Below are positions 20,416-29,698 of a stretch of 64,000 nucleotides of DNA, in pieces. Below the pieces are notes generated by a model. The model saw nothing but the letters and a program-made list of their open reading frames with translations, searched no databases and was not told the origin of the DNA. The position numbers were made by a program, and so were the translations under genes. Each line of letters opens with the position of its first letter. Positions within the stretch are counted from its first letter, which is position 1. The stretch spans positions 1 through 64,000 of the forward strand of contig CANQXE010000006.1 in NCBI GenBank assembly GCA_947627725.1. Direction: 5' to 3'. The DNA comes from an uncultured Clostridia bacterium. GTDB lineage: Bacteria; Bacillota; Clostridia; Oscillospirales; Acutalibacteraceae.

Positions 20416-21933
20416 ATGTTAAATAAAAGAGGCGCGGGGGTTTTACTTCATATAAGCTCCATGCCTTCCGATTACGGTGTCGGCGTTTTTGATAAAAACG
20501 CGAGAGAGTTCATTGACCGGATTGCGGAAATGGGCTTTACCTATTGGCAGGTGCTGCCCTTTAATCCGCTTGACGGGGCAAATTCTCCGTACTGCTCACC
20601 GTCAGCGTTTGCGGGAAATTATCTTTTTATTGATCCTGAGGGACTCAGAGAGATGGGTTTAATCAGCGACGATGATGTTAAAGACAATATATACTCAGGC
20701 TCACCGTACACTGCCGATTATGAGTTTGCGGGCATAAAAAGACTTGCGGCGCTGAAAAAAGCGTTTTTAAATATTAATGACGATTTGGCAAAGGAGATAA
20801 AAGCATTTGAGCTTGATAACCCATGGCTCACCGATTACAGTGTATTTATGGCTGTAAAGGAGGCTGAGGGAATGAAGCCATGGTGGGAATGGGACAAAAA
20901 ACATTCGCATTATTTTGACTGCATCAAGGATATTTATTCCTTTGAAGAGTCTGCCGCATTTTGGAAATTCGTACAATATATTTTCTTTAAGCAGTGGTTT
21001 GAGCTTAAGGAATATGCCAACAAAAAGGGTATCGCGGTAATAGGCGATATGCCGATTTATGTGGCTATGGACAGCGTTGACGTATGGTCAAATCTGCCGA
21101 TGTTTTTGATTGATGAAAAGACGCTTAAGGTTGAAAAGGTTGCGGGCGTCCCGCCGGATTATTTCAGTGAGAACGGTCAGCTATGGGGCAACCCGATATA
21201 TGACTGGAAGGTGATGGAAGATGATAATTTTTCGTGGTGGATTTCACGTCTTAAAAACGCATTGAAAACCTATGACACCGTCAGAATCGACCATTTCAGA
21301 GCCTTTGCGTCATATTGGCAGGTGCCTGCCGATTCCGATACCGCAAAGGTCGGCGAATGGGTTGACGGACCGAAAATGAAGCTCTTTGACAAGGTATTTG
21401 AGGAAGATCCTAACGCACCGATAATCGCGGAGGATCTCGGTGTTTTCGGTGAGGATGTTGTTCAGCTTTTGGAGGACACCGGCTTTCCCGGAATGAAGGT
21501 TGTACAATTCGGCTTTGACCCTGATTCGGACTCCTCGCATATGCCTCATAACGCCGTACAAAACAGCGTAAATTATGTCGGCACACACGACAATAACACT
21601 ATACTCGGCTGGCTCTGGGAGGCAAGCGAAAGCGAACGCAGGTTTGCGCTTGACTATGCGGGCTTTACAGGCGATAACTGGGGTGAGGGCGGATACTACA
21701 GCCCCTCCTGCAGAAAAATTATTGAGGCAGTATGGAAAAGCTCATCAAATGTTGCAATTGTTGCGCTTCAGGATATGTGCGGCTTTGGCAGCGACGCGAG
21801 AATGAATATTCCCGGAGTACCTGAGAAAAACTGGCGTTTTCGCACAACAATGGACACGATAAAATCAATTGACAGCGAATATTTCAAAAAAATCAATTCT
21901 CTTTACAGAAGAATGTATCCTGTATTTGAATAA
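20416..21933 (+). CDS. malQ: 4-alpha-glucanotransferase
   Basis: 505 aa; MLNKRGAGVLLHISSMPSDYGVG, DPEGL, DTVRIDHFRAFASYW, IAEDLGVF, GTHDNNTILGW. Confidence 0.95.
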   Translation: MLNKRGAGVLLHISSMPSDYGVGVFDKNAREFIDRIAEMGFTYWQVLPFNPLDGANSPYCSPSAFAGNYLFIDPEGLREMGLISDDDVKDNIYSGSPYTADYEFAGIKRLAALKKAFLNINDDLAKEIKAFELDNPWLTDYSVFMAVKEAEGMKPWWEWDKKHSHYFDCIKDIYSFEESAAFWKFVQYIFFKQWFELKEYANKKGIAVIGDMPIYVAMDSVDVWSNLPMFLIDEKTLKVEKVAGVPPDYFSENGQLWGNPIYDWKVMEDDNFSWWISRLKNALKTYDTVRIDHFRAFASYWQVPADSDTAKVGEWVDGPKMKLFDKVFEEDPNAPIIAEDLGVFGEDVVQLLEDTGFPGMKVVQFGFDPDSDSSHMPHNAVQNSVNYVGTHDNNTILGWLWEASESERRFALDYAGFTGDNWGEGGYYSPSCRKIIEAVWKSSSNVAIVALQDMCGFGSDARMNIPGVPEKNWRFRTTMDTIKSIDSEYFKKINSLYRRMYPVFE

Positions 21934-22051
21934 AGAATTAAAATATAAAAATACGGTATTCGCTTTAAAAACGATTTTGTTCACCGGCATCAGAATTCTC
22001 CCCCCGATTGCCTTTAGAACTCAAAGGATTAAGGTAAAATTTTATCATTAC

Positions 22052-22090
22052 AAAAGCGGTGCGGCACCAAAAGTGCCGCACCGCTTTTTA
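22052..22090. terminator. Bidirectional rho-independent terminator between malQ and traX-like gene
   Basis: AAAAGCGGTGCGGCAC-CAAAA-GTGCCGCACCGCTTTTT. Confidence 0.9.
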
Positions 22091-22120
22091 TGTCAGGATT
22101 TGCCCGGTCCCGTCCGGTTT

Positions 22121-22975
22121 TTATCCGGCTGAAATAAGCGCAATAATACCGAGTATCAACATATGCACGGGGTAAAACGCATAGCAGGAATATTGTATGA
22201 CCTTGTTTTTTGAACCTTGCTTGCCGTTATATAGCCATATAATGACAAGGGAGCACACCGCGAATGCCTGCTCCGGAAAGTAAAAGGTTTTTTCTAAAAT
22301 TTCTATCGGGAATGACAGTCCGCCTATCATAATGCCGTTTATTATAATCATGCCCGCAAGCTGTGAGAGTTTGCCAAAGCGGATATCTCTTGTGAAATAA
22401 AACAGCAGTACCATCCATATTCCGTAACCGCCATAATCGACAAAGGTAAAAGTGCCCAGCAAAAAGCTGACCGCAAGTATGCAAACGGCTGACAGGATAA
22501 ACACAAGCACATTCTTTTTCTTTGCCTTTTCAAGCAGATACATACAGATTAGCGACAGACAGAAGGTAAACATAACGTTCTGATGCTCAAGATATATTAC
22601 AGAACCGCTGTTCATAAGGTTAAACGGTATCTCCGAAATAAGCGCGAATATAAACATTCGCACGAGATATTTCTTGAAATTTTTAGTATAATGGAATCCT
22701 TCGGCTATCTGAAAAGCAAATATCGGGAACGCAAGACGCCCCACACAGGTCATCCATTCCCAATTCTCTCCGTTCAACAGAGCAAGCCATATATGGTCAC
22801 AAAGCATCAGCGCGCAAGCCAATATTTTCAAATGCAACGCCTTAAGGCACTTTATTCCCGTGCGCTTGTTTTCAAGATTATCCGACAAAATCTCTTCCAA
22901 TGTACGTAATCTCCTTTTTACTACAGAATTTTCAGGACTTATCTTAATAATACCACAAAGTGTCGGATCTTTCAA
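22121..22975 (-). CDS. TraX-like acyltransferase family membrane protein
   Basis: LKILACALMLCDHIWLALLNGENWEWMTCVGRLAFPIFAFQIAEGFHYTKNFKKYLVRMFIFALISEIPFNLM; multiple TM segments. Start uncertain. Confidence 0.8.
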   Translation of the reverse strand: MKDPTLCGIIKISPENSVVKRRLRTLEEILSDNLENKRTGIKCLKALHLKILACALMLCDHIWLALLNGENWEWMTCVGRLAFPIFAFQIAEGFHYTKNFKKYLVRMFIFALISEIPFNLMNSGSVIYLEHQNVMFTFCLSLICMYLLEKAKKKNVLVFILSAVCILAVSFLLGTFTFVDYGGYGIWMVLLFYFTRDIRFGKLSQLAGMIIINGIMIGGLSFPIEILEKTFYFPEQAFAVCSLVIIWLYNGKQGSKNKVIQYSCYAFYPVHMLILGIIALISAG

Positions 22976-22994
22976 TGGATTACTGCATGAGAAC

Positions 22995-23022
22995 GGCGCA
23001 GCCCCGTTTTCGGGACTGCGCC
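22995..23022. terminator. GC-rich hairpin, terminator-like but without clear T-tract
   Basis: GGCGCAGcCCCG-TTTT-CGGGaCTGCGCC. Confidence 0.4.
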
Positions 23023-23075
23023 ATCCTCTATGTCTTATACTGTTTTATAAACAACGGACAAACCTACGCTGATTT

Positions 23076-23897
23076 TTAATTGTTTTGTCCGTTGGAATCA
23101 GCCGAACAGGGCGAGCATCCGCTTGAGTCTCTGTCAACAGGGAAAAATTCATCCACAGGGAAATCAATGGACTGGAAGGTTTCACAGGGATTGGATGTGT
23201 TGCAATTACATTCTCTGTCAGGTACGCAGTAGTCATAAGCCGGAATAAGAATCTGTGCATCCCTCTCCATTTGAACAATTGAGAAAAGACCGAGAGTGAC
23301 AAGAATTGCCTTTGACGCGCCGCAGGACGGCATCGTGTCTTCAATTGAATTAAGAATAGACTGAGGAAATGATGATGACAACGATACATTACAGTCACAA
23401 CTGTCACAGATATCTGTTGCGAGAATAACAGGGTCAACCGCCTGCACCTTTGCTACAGGATTTGTATACTGCGGAGCAACGGGACAGTCAAGCGCTTCGC
23501 TTGTAGGATTTGAAACAAATACCTTTACATTGCCGTCGCTGCCGTAAAGGATACATTTTTTATTAAACTGGGCAAAGCCGACTGCTATCTGCGGAGTGGT
23601 GCATGGTGATGCGTATGTGTCAAAGCACAGCTTGAAATAAAATGTAATGTCTACGCTGTAAAAGCCTCTGTTAAAAGGCACCTCTTCAACATCAATGCTT
23701 ACCTCTTCAATACAGCAGTCGCGCGTCTTTACAGTAACAGCCTCGTCAATAAGGCGCTGGCTGCGCGAGAAAAATGTAACCCTTAAATCTTCTAAGCAGT
23801 CTTTACTTACACAGCTATCAAAAATACGTTTTGTGTCTATACATACTGCCTCATTTATTCGTCTTTCACCTGTTTCTAAAATCGGATTGTCAGGCAT
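23076..23897 (-). CDS. Conserved-looking Cys-rich hypothetical protein, no signal peptide
   Basis: 273 aa, about 19 Cys (RDCCIEE, DICDSCDCNVS, DRECNCNTSNPC, SGCSPC); RBS AAGGAG upstream of ATG. Confidence 0.75.
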   Translation of the reverse strand: MPDNPILETGERRINEAVCIDTKRIFDSCVSKDCLEDLRVTFFSRSQRLIDEAVTVKTRDCCIEEVSIDVEEVPFNRGFYSVDITFYFKLCFDTYASPCTTPQIAVGFAQFNKKCILYGSDGNVKVFVSNPTSEALDCPVAPQYTNPVAKVQAVDPVILATDICDSCDCNVSLSSSFPQSILNSIEDTMPSCGASKAILVTLGLFSIVQMERDAQILIPAYDYCVPDRECNCNTSNPCETFQSIDFPVDEFFPVDRDSSGCSPCSADSNGQNN

Positions 23898-24023
23898 AAC
23901 AAAACTCCTTCATAATTATATTGAAATGGGATAACAAAAGAAATTAAATACGCCTATTTCCGTTTGTCTGTTGCTACCCCTAACTTCAGTATCATACTAT
24001 GAAGGAGTTTATAAAATGTTCAT

Positions 24024-26621
24024 TTACACGCAGATTTCACTTACTGTGAAGGAAGCGATATAAGGAATATAAGTATCACGATTGTCAAACTTATTGCTGC
24101 CGCTGTTTGTAAAGGCTATTTTGTTATTACCCGCCTTTAAATGCACATAGCATGTAACGGTTTTATATGTATCCCAGCTATACGTATTTCTGCAATACAC
24201 ATCCTGTGATTCACCGCCTGCCGTAACAGTCACATAACGCTCAATAAGGTCGACATTATAGTCGTGATTTCCATTCTCATCATTATTAGCATATTTAAGC
24301 GTCAGCGCGTATGTGCCTGTCTTTGAAACTTTTACGTTAAATTCCGCTTTACCGCCCTTAGATGAAATGTTATACAAATACTTTATACTGCTTTCTTCAG
24401 AGCCGTTAACACCTGTTTTTGCACCGCCTGAAAGCTTCGCGTTCTGGGGATAAAATTCAAGCGGTTTTTCAGCATTTTTTGCATAAGTAATATTAAAATC
24501 TTTTAATTTTTCACCGGTATTAATGTCAATGTAGTTAAGACCTCTCATAAGATAAACCGTATTTTCGTCAGAAGCGCTGAATTCCTGCTTATTTACATAT
24601 GCCTTTGAAACATCATTTCCGACTATATGCACATTATAATATCCGTCAGCGGGAGCTATGGCAAGATAGGACTGATTTGACTCATTTGTCCTGTCAGAAT
24701 CCTTTAAAAATGCTATACTCTCGCTCTCGTCAGCAGTTGAAACAAGAAGTGAATCCAATACAATTGTTCCTGTATCATGCTTAAAGCTGATTGTATGCTC
24801 GCCTTTTTCAAGCTCGTATGACAATGTTATACAGTCTGTATATTCACTCTTAATTGTATTTGCAAGTGATAATGTTGTCTCCTGTCCGTCAAGAGTCATT
24901 ATAGAGGTGGAATCCACTCTGTCATCGGGATTCTGTCTGCCCTCTTCATTGAATTCACCGTCGTTTGAATTACCGAAGATAATATCCAGATTATACTTAT
25001 TGTCCTCAGGCACCTTGAAAGTAAGCTGAACTCCGTCACCCTCTTTTTCCATACCGCCTACCATACCGCTCAGCTCACCTGTCGTGGCATATGCGCTGTC
25101 ATATGTATAAGCGCCGCCTAAAAGCTCGCCTTCTTCAAACTCGTATCTTTCAATATAGCTTTCGTTGCTGTAATCCTTTTCCTCATTGTCCGAGACGGGC
25201 GTAATAGTGATATGATAAGCATTTGCCTCGTCCATATCATTCATATCAATGGTTAGGTTCGATCCTTTAAGGACCGTAGTATATTCCTTAAGTACAACAG
25301 GAGAATTTACAATGCCTGAAATTCCCTTATAGACTGTCTCCTCTATTTTTACATTAACCTTCCTGCCAGCAAGAGTGGTTTCATCAATATTTTTCAGCTT
25401 AACTACTGAAGAGCCGCTCCTTCCGCCGCAGATTACATCTATTTCATCCTCATTATCGGTTATGGAAACAATGCCCATAAAGCCCTGTGAGGTATAGTCA
25501 TCCTTGCGCTTAATAAAGGCATTTTCAAAATTTGATTTAAACAAATCCTGATACTTAATATCGACTGTCTGACCGTCCATATCCGCGTACCAGCGGTACA
25601 GCCACCAGTTTGAATTGGGTGAATTGTCGTCCGCGGCAACATCACAAAGATTATTGGCAAGTCTCCAGTAAGCGTTATCCGCATAAACCTTTGTAAGCTC
25701 TATCTGTGTAATATACTGAAGCATTTTCCCAGGCAGTCCGTTATCCTGCATTCTGCCGTATTCCGTAACAATTATAGGTAACTCGTCAATACCGAGCTTA
25801 TTCTCAAGTTCTCTGTAATTATTAACGTGCTTCTGCCAGTGATAAACGGAATAGTCATTAAGCTCATGATAAATCATAATCTCAGGCACGCAATCATTTT
25901 TGACACAATATGTCATAAAATTTTCCATTTTGCTGCTTTCATAGTCACAGAAGCCCGGACCGCCTATTAATGCATTCGGATTAATCGACTTAACAAAATC
26001 ATAAGTGATTTTCCAAGCCTCAAAGAAATTCTGCTCGCCGACAGAATTATATTCACCGTAAACGCCGTAAGTATTGTTTTCGTTTTCCTTTGTTTCTCCA
26101 AACCAGACGCCGTTATCACATTCATTATAAATACAATAAACAACCTTATTTCCATACGGTGCAGACGAAAGATACTGTACAGCTTTCTTCACCTTCGGAA
26201 GATAATCATTTTCCAAAAATTTTTTCCAGTCGTATTTGCCCTCGCTGCGCTGTTTTTCAATGTTGTCATGCTCGTAATACCATGTGGAATAAACATCCTG
26301 CAAATATACAACATTATAATCTGTATTTTCAAGCTGAGTATAAACGTGCGAGATATCGCCGATGGGATGCTGAAAACCGCCCGCAACCTTTTGCGAAGCA
26401 GTCGAAATATCAATACTCTCCGTCATATTTTTTGACGGAACACCCTCTTCGGCTATACCGTAAAGATAACCCGACGCACCTGTAGTAACATCACCTGTTT
26501 TCACGCTCATATCGGCAGTCAGGCTCGGTGTGTAAAATATAAAAAAACCGCCCGCGCAAAGCGCAATTAAAAATACAAAGCAAATAACTGCCGCAAGCAG
26601 TACCTTTAAAAATTTTTTCAT
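24024..26621 (-). CDS. Membrane-anchored/secreted clan GH-A (GH39-like) glycoside hydrolase with C-terminal CBM6/35-like modules
   Basis: N-terminal TM; VVYCIYNECDNG (Asn-Glu acid/base type) and LPIIVTEYGRM (nucleophile type); beta-rich YEFEEGELLGGA...HTISFKHDTGTIVLDSLLVS and EFNVKVSKTGTYALTLKYAN...LKAGNNKIAFTNSG. Confidence 0.65.
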   Translation of the reverse strand: MKKFLKVLLAAVICFVFLIALCAGGFFIFYTPSLTADMSVKTGDVTTGASGYLYGIAEEGVPSKNMTESIDISTASQKVAGGFQHPIGDISHVYTQLENTDYNVVYLQDVYSTWYYEHDNIEKQRSEGKYDWKKFLENDYLPKVKKAVQYLSSAPYGNKVVYCIYNECDNGVWFGETKENENNTYGVYGEYNSVGEQNFFEAWKITYDFVKSINPNALIGGPGFCDYESSKMENFMTYCVKNDCVPEIMIYHELNDYSVYHWQKHVNNYRELENKLGIDELPIIVTEYGRMQDNGLPGKMLQYITQIELTKVYADNAYWRLANNLCDVAADDNSPNSNWWLYRWYADMDGQTVDIKYQDLFKSNFENAFIKRKDDYTSQGFMGIVSITDNEDEIDVICGGRSGSSVVKLKNIDETTLAGRKVNVKIEETVYKGISGIVNSPVVLKEYTTVLKGSNLTIDMNDMDEANAYHITITPVSDNEEKDYSNESYIERYEFEEGELLGGAYTYDSAYATTGELSGMVGGMEKEGDGVQLTFKVPEDNKYNLDIIFGNSNDGEFNEEGRQNPDDRVDSTSIMTLDGQETTLSLANTIKSEYTDCITLSYELEKGEHTISFKHDTGTIVLDSLLVSTADESESIAFLKDSDRTNESNQSYLAIAPADGYYNVHIVGNDVSKAYVNKQEFSASDENTVYLMRGLNYIDINTGEKLKDFNITYAKNAEKPLEFYPQNAKLSGGAKTGVNGSEESSIKYLYNISSKGGKAEFNVKVSKTGTYALTLKYANNDENGNHDYNVDLIERYVTVTAGGESQDVYCRNTYSWDTYKTVTCYVHLKAGNNKIAFTNSGSNKFDNRDTYIPYIASFTVSEICV

Positions 26622-26622
26622 A

Positions 26623-27576
26623 TTACAGTCCCTTTAAAAAGCATATCTTTAACGCATTATGTTCAACCTTAAAATTAACCTCGTTATAATCAAAGTTTTC
26701 ACCGTCGCAATTACCGAGAAGCGTCTCTCCGTCGACTGACCAGATACGTCCACCCGTAACAAAGCCGGTATCAATCTTCTTAATTTCGTCAACCTTACCT
26801 GCACTGTATTTCGGAATAAGAGGCGGAGCCTCAAAAAGCTTTATTGGATGGCAAAGAGCAAAATCAAGAAGTCCGTCGTCAAGCTTTGAATTAGGCGCAG
26901 GACAAAATCCACCGCCGTAATAGCTGGCATTGCAGATTGCAAGAAGCGTGTAATCAAGCGGTTCCTCGTGCAGATTATATTCATTACCATCCTTGTCAAT
27001 ACAGTTTAAATCAATATTAATCTGATATTTCATTGAACCTAAAAGTACGGGTATAATCGCAATATTATAAGCCTGATGACCTACAAACGGCGCCTTATTC
27101 ACTATTTTCCTTCCTATTGTTTCGACCTTGGTATCAAGACCGTAGCTCATAACATTGATACATTTTTCACCGTTATAGTCAATAAGGTCAATAGGCTTGA
27201 TGTCATATTGAATCTTGCCGTTATAAAAGCCGAATGCTTTGATTACATTCTCAACATTTATTTTCTTTGTGCCGTAAATTTTCTTCGCAAAATCATTGCC
27301 TGTGCCGAGAGGTAAAATGAGCATAGGCGTATCTGTATGAGCAAGTCCGTTTGCTATTTCGTGAACGGTACCGTCGCCTCCGCACGATACAATGACACAT
27401 TCCCTGCCGTATTTTTCCGAATAACGTCGGGCAATATTCCGGGCATCTCCCTGACATTTGGTTTCCTCAATAATCATCTCGTCTTCAAGAAGGCGAAATG
27501 TTGACTTCATTCTGGAAAAAATCCTTTGCTTATTATCGTTTCCTGCAATGGGATTAACAACAAATATGTACTTCAA
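26623..27576 (-). CDS. Diacylglycerol kinase family lipid kinase (YegS/DgkB-like)
   Basis: FVVNPIAGNDNKQRIF, VSCGGDGTVHEIANGL, LPLGTGNDFAKKI. Confidence 0.9.
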   Translation of the reverse strand: MKYIFVVNPIAGNDNKQRIFSRMKSTFRLLEDEMIIEETKCQGDARNIARRYSEKYGRECVIVSCGGDGTVHEIANGLAHTDTPMLILPLGTGNDFAKKIYGTKKINVENVIKAFGFYNGKIQYDIKPIDLIDYNGEKCINVMSYGLDTKVETIGRKIVNKAPFVGHQAYNIAIIPVLLGSMKYQINIDLNCIDKDGNEYNLHEEPLDYTLLAICNASYYGGGFCPAPNSKLDDGLLDFALCHPIKLFEAPPLIPKYSAGKVDEIKKIDTGFVTGGRIWSVDGETLLGNCDGENFDYNEVNFKVEHNALKICFLKGL

Positions 27577-27602
27577 TTTAATTACTCCTCTGTTTAAAAC
27601 AA

Positions 27603-28883
27603 TTACATAACTCTTGTTCCGCCGACAGGTCTTATTATCAAAACAAGGCAGGAGCCTTCGCCGAATACAGCGTCCATCGTTTGTCTGTATTCATCTAAAA
27701 GCTCATCAGGAACAAATGCCTGTATCGTTCCCGCAAAGCCCCCTCCGTGAACTCTCCACGCTCCTTTGCCCTCAAGAATCTGCTGGCTCAGGCAGAGTGC
27801 GAGCGACAGCTTCTGCTCGGTCGGATTATTAGGTGTAAATACATTTTGATTATATAAAAATGAAGAAAATCCCGACTCTGTTATCATCTGCTTGAATGAC
27901 TCAAAATCGTTGCTTTCAAGAGCCGCAACTGCCTTTTCCACTCTGATATTTTCGTTAAAGAAATGAACTGCCCTCAAAAGCGCGCGGTCATTAACCTTGC
28001 CTACAAGACTTGGTATTGCTTTGAAAAATTCATCAAAAGAAATCTCTCTTAAAACATTTTTTCCGAGTGCCTTTGCAACATTTTCCATTTCGCTGCGGAC
28101 AGCGGCGTAATCATCAGTCAAATCGCTGTGATTGCCGTGCGTATCAACAATGCAAAGGCTGTAGCCTGATTTTGCAAAATCAAAATCAACCTTTTTGATT
28201 ACAGGATTTTGGGTGCTTTTAAAATCTATGGTTACAAACGTGCCGACCGATGAAGCCATCTGGTCAAGAAGTCCCGACGGCTTGCCGAAAAATACGTTTT
28301 CGCTGTACTGTGCCGTTTTTGCTATTGTTACAGCATCAATACCCCCTTCATTATAAAGATATGACATAACCGTACCCAAAAGCACCTCAAAGGCAGCCGA
28401 CGAAGAAAGACCGGAACCGCCCATAACATCGCTTGTTGTACAGGCGTCAAAGCCGCCTATATCATAGCCGCTGCTTTTAAGCCCTGCCGCGACGCCCTTA
28501 ATCATTGCGGCAGATTTACCAAAGCATTTTTCATCAGGCGAAAGGTCTGATAAATCGACAGTATTCATACCGTGACCCTCAGATTTTTCACGGACCACAT
28601 TATCATCATTTTTTGCTGCAACCGCGATAGCGTCAAGATTAATTGAAGCCGCCAGAACCTTGCCGTTATTATGGTCGGTATGATTTCCGCAAATCTCTGT
28701 TCTGCCGGGAGCGCTGAGAATGATTACATCTCTGTCATCACCGAAAAGCTCAATAAATTTCTGAATTGTTCTTATGTATCGAGGCTTTTGAGCCTCAACG
28801 GCAGAATCGGTAACATAAACATTTTTCATACAGGCGTCCATTTCTCCGCCGTTAATTTTACTGATAAGCTCTTTTGGTTTCAT
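27603..28883 (-). CDS. galK: Galactokinase (GHMP kinase)
   Basis: SAPGRTEICGNHTDHNNGKVLAAS, VMGGSGLSSSAAFEVLLG, WRVHGGGFAGTIQAFVP. Start revised to the internal Met with RBS GGAGAATAAAT. Confidence 0.88.
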   Translation of the reverse strand: MKPKELISKINGGEMDACMKNVYVTDSAVEAQKPRYIRTIQKFIELFGDDRDVIILSAPGRTEICGNHTDHNNGKVLAASINLDAIAVAAKNDDNVVREKSEGHGMNTVDLSDLSPDEKCFGKSAAMIKGVAAGLKSSGYDIGGFDACTTSDVMGGSGLSSSAAFEVLLGTVMSYLYNEGGIDAVTIAKTAQYSENVFFGKPSGLLDQMASSVGTFVTIDFKSTQNPVIKKVDFDFAKSGYSLCIVDTHGNHSDLTDDYAAVRSEMENVAKALGKNVLREISFDEFFKAIPSLVGKVNDRALLRAVHFFNENIRVEKAVAALESNDFESFKQMITESGFSSFLYNQNVFTPNNPTEQKLSLALCLSQQILEGKGAWRVHGGGFAGTIQAFVPDELLDEYRQTMDAVFGEGSCLVLIIRPVGGTRVM

Positions 28884-28893
28884 ATTTATTCTC

Positions 28894-29664
28894 CTATAAA
28901 ACAATTTTATATTTCTCTTTTTCAGAATAAAGCAAAAGCGTCTGATTCATTTGCTTTGATTTAATTCCGTAAAATACATTAAAAGTAATGATTGATATAC
29001 CTGTAAACGCAACAACAATCATCAACAGCACTATAAACTGTACCGAAAACGGATTATAAATTGCCGCGCCGATTTTTGTGTAAATAAAAAGTCTCGGAGC
29101 AAAACCTAAAAGGCTCAAACAGGTATAATAAATAAAGTCATACTTCATTGAGCCATAATATTTTGATACCATACCGAGCGGAATAGACGGTACAAGCCTT
29201 GATACAAAAAGTACATACGGATTGCCCGTACCCTTGAACTGTATCCAGTCACGTACAAAGTGAAGCTGCTTTATGCCTAAAATCATTCCGGTCCAGCCGC
29301 CTCCGATGAACTTCCCCTCCACATATTTTACGGAAAAGAAGAAAGCACAGAAAACAAGATTGATAACAACCGCCTGCGTCATCGGAAAAACGATACCGGA
29401 AATAACGCAGAGGAATCCCATAGGGATAGGGAGCTGGCATTTTGCAATATAAAGGGCAAAAATGCAGATTATAATTTCAGTATCCGAGTCGAGCTTAACT
29501 ATTGCGTCGTCTATCTGCTCAAGCCAGCTGATCAGCGTATCAAATCTTACCTCAAGTCTGGAGTGATTATAAAGCACAATTGACAGAAAAACCAAAAGCG
29601 CTGCCGTTATCAGTACGATTATTGACGATATTAAATTTGTCTGATGGCGTTTTTGCTGTCTCAC
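28894..29664 (-). CDS. TVP38/TMEM64 (VTT/SNARE-associated) family membrane protein
   Basis: QLPIPMGFLCVISGIVFPMTQAVVINLV...FVSRLVPSIPLGMVSKYYGSMKYDF. Confidence 0.8.
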   Translation of the reverse strand: MRQQKRHQTNLISSIIVLITAALLVFLSIVLYNHSRLEVRFDTLISWLEQIDDAIVKLDSDTEIIICIFALYIAKCQLPIPMGFLCVISGIVFPMTQAVVINLVFCAFFFSVKYVEGKFIGGGWTGMILGIKQLHFVRDWIQFKGTGNPYVLFVSRLVPSIPLGMVSKYYGSMKYDFIYYTCLSLLGFAPRLFIYTKIGAAIYNPFSVQFIVLLMIVVAFTGISIITFNVFYGIKSKQMNQTLLLYSEKEKYKIVL

Positions 29665-29698
29665 AAAGTCATCTCCAAATCAGTTGATGTCAGGAATG

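Noticed and set aside
24016-24063. Tiny plus-strand ORF MFIYTQISLTVKEAI* with AAGGAG upstream
   Set aside because: The SD-like sequence is the mirror arm of the 13-bp inverted repeat, and the ORF overlaps the 3' end of the glycosidase antisense. More likely an RNA structural arm than a gene.
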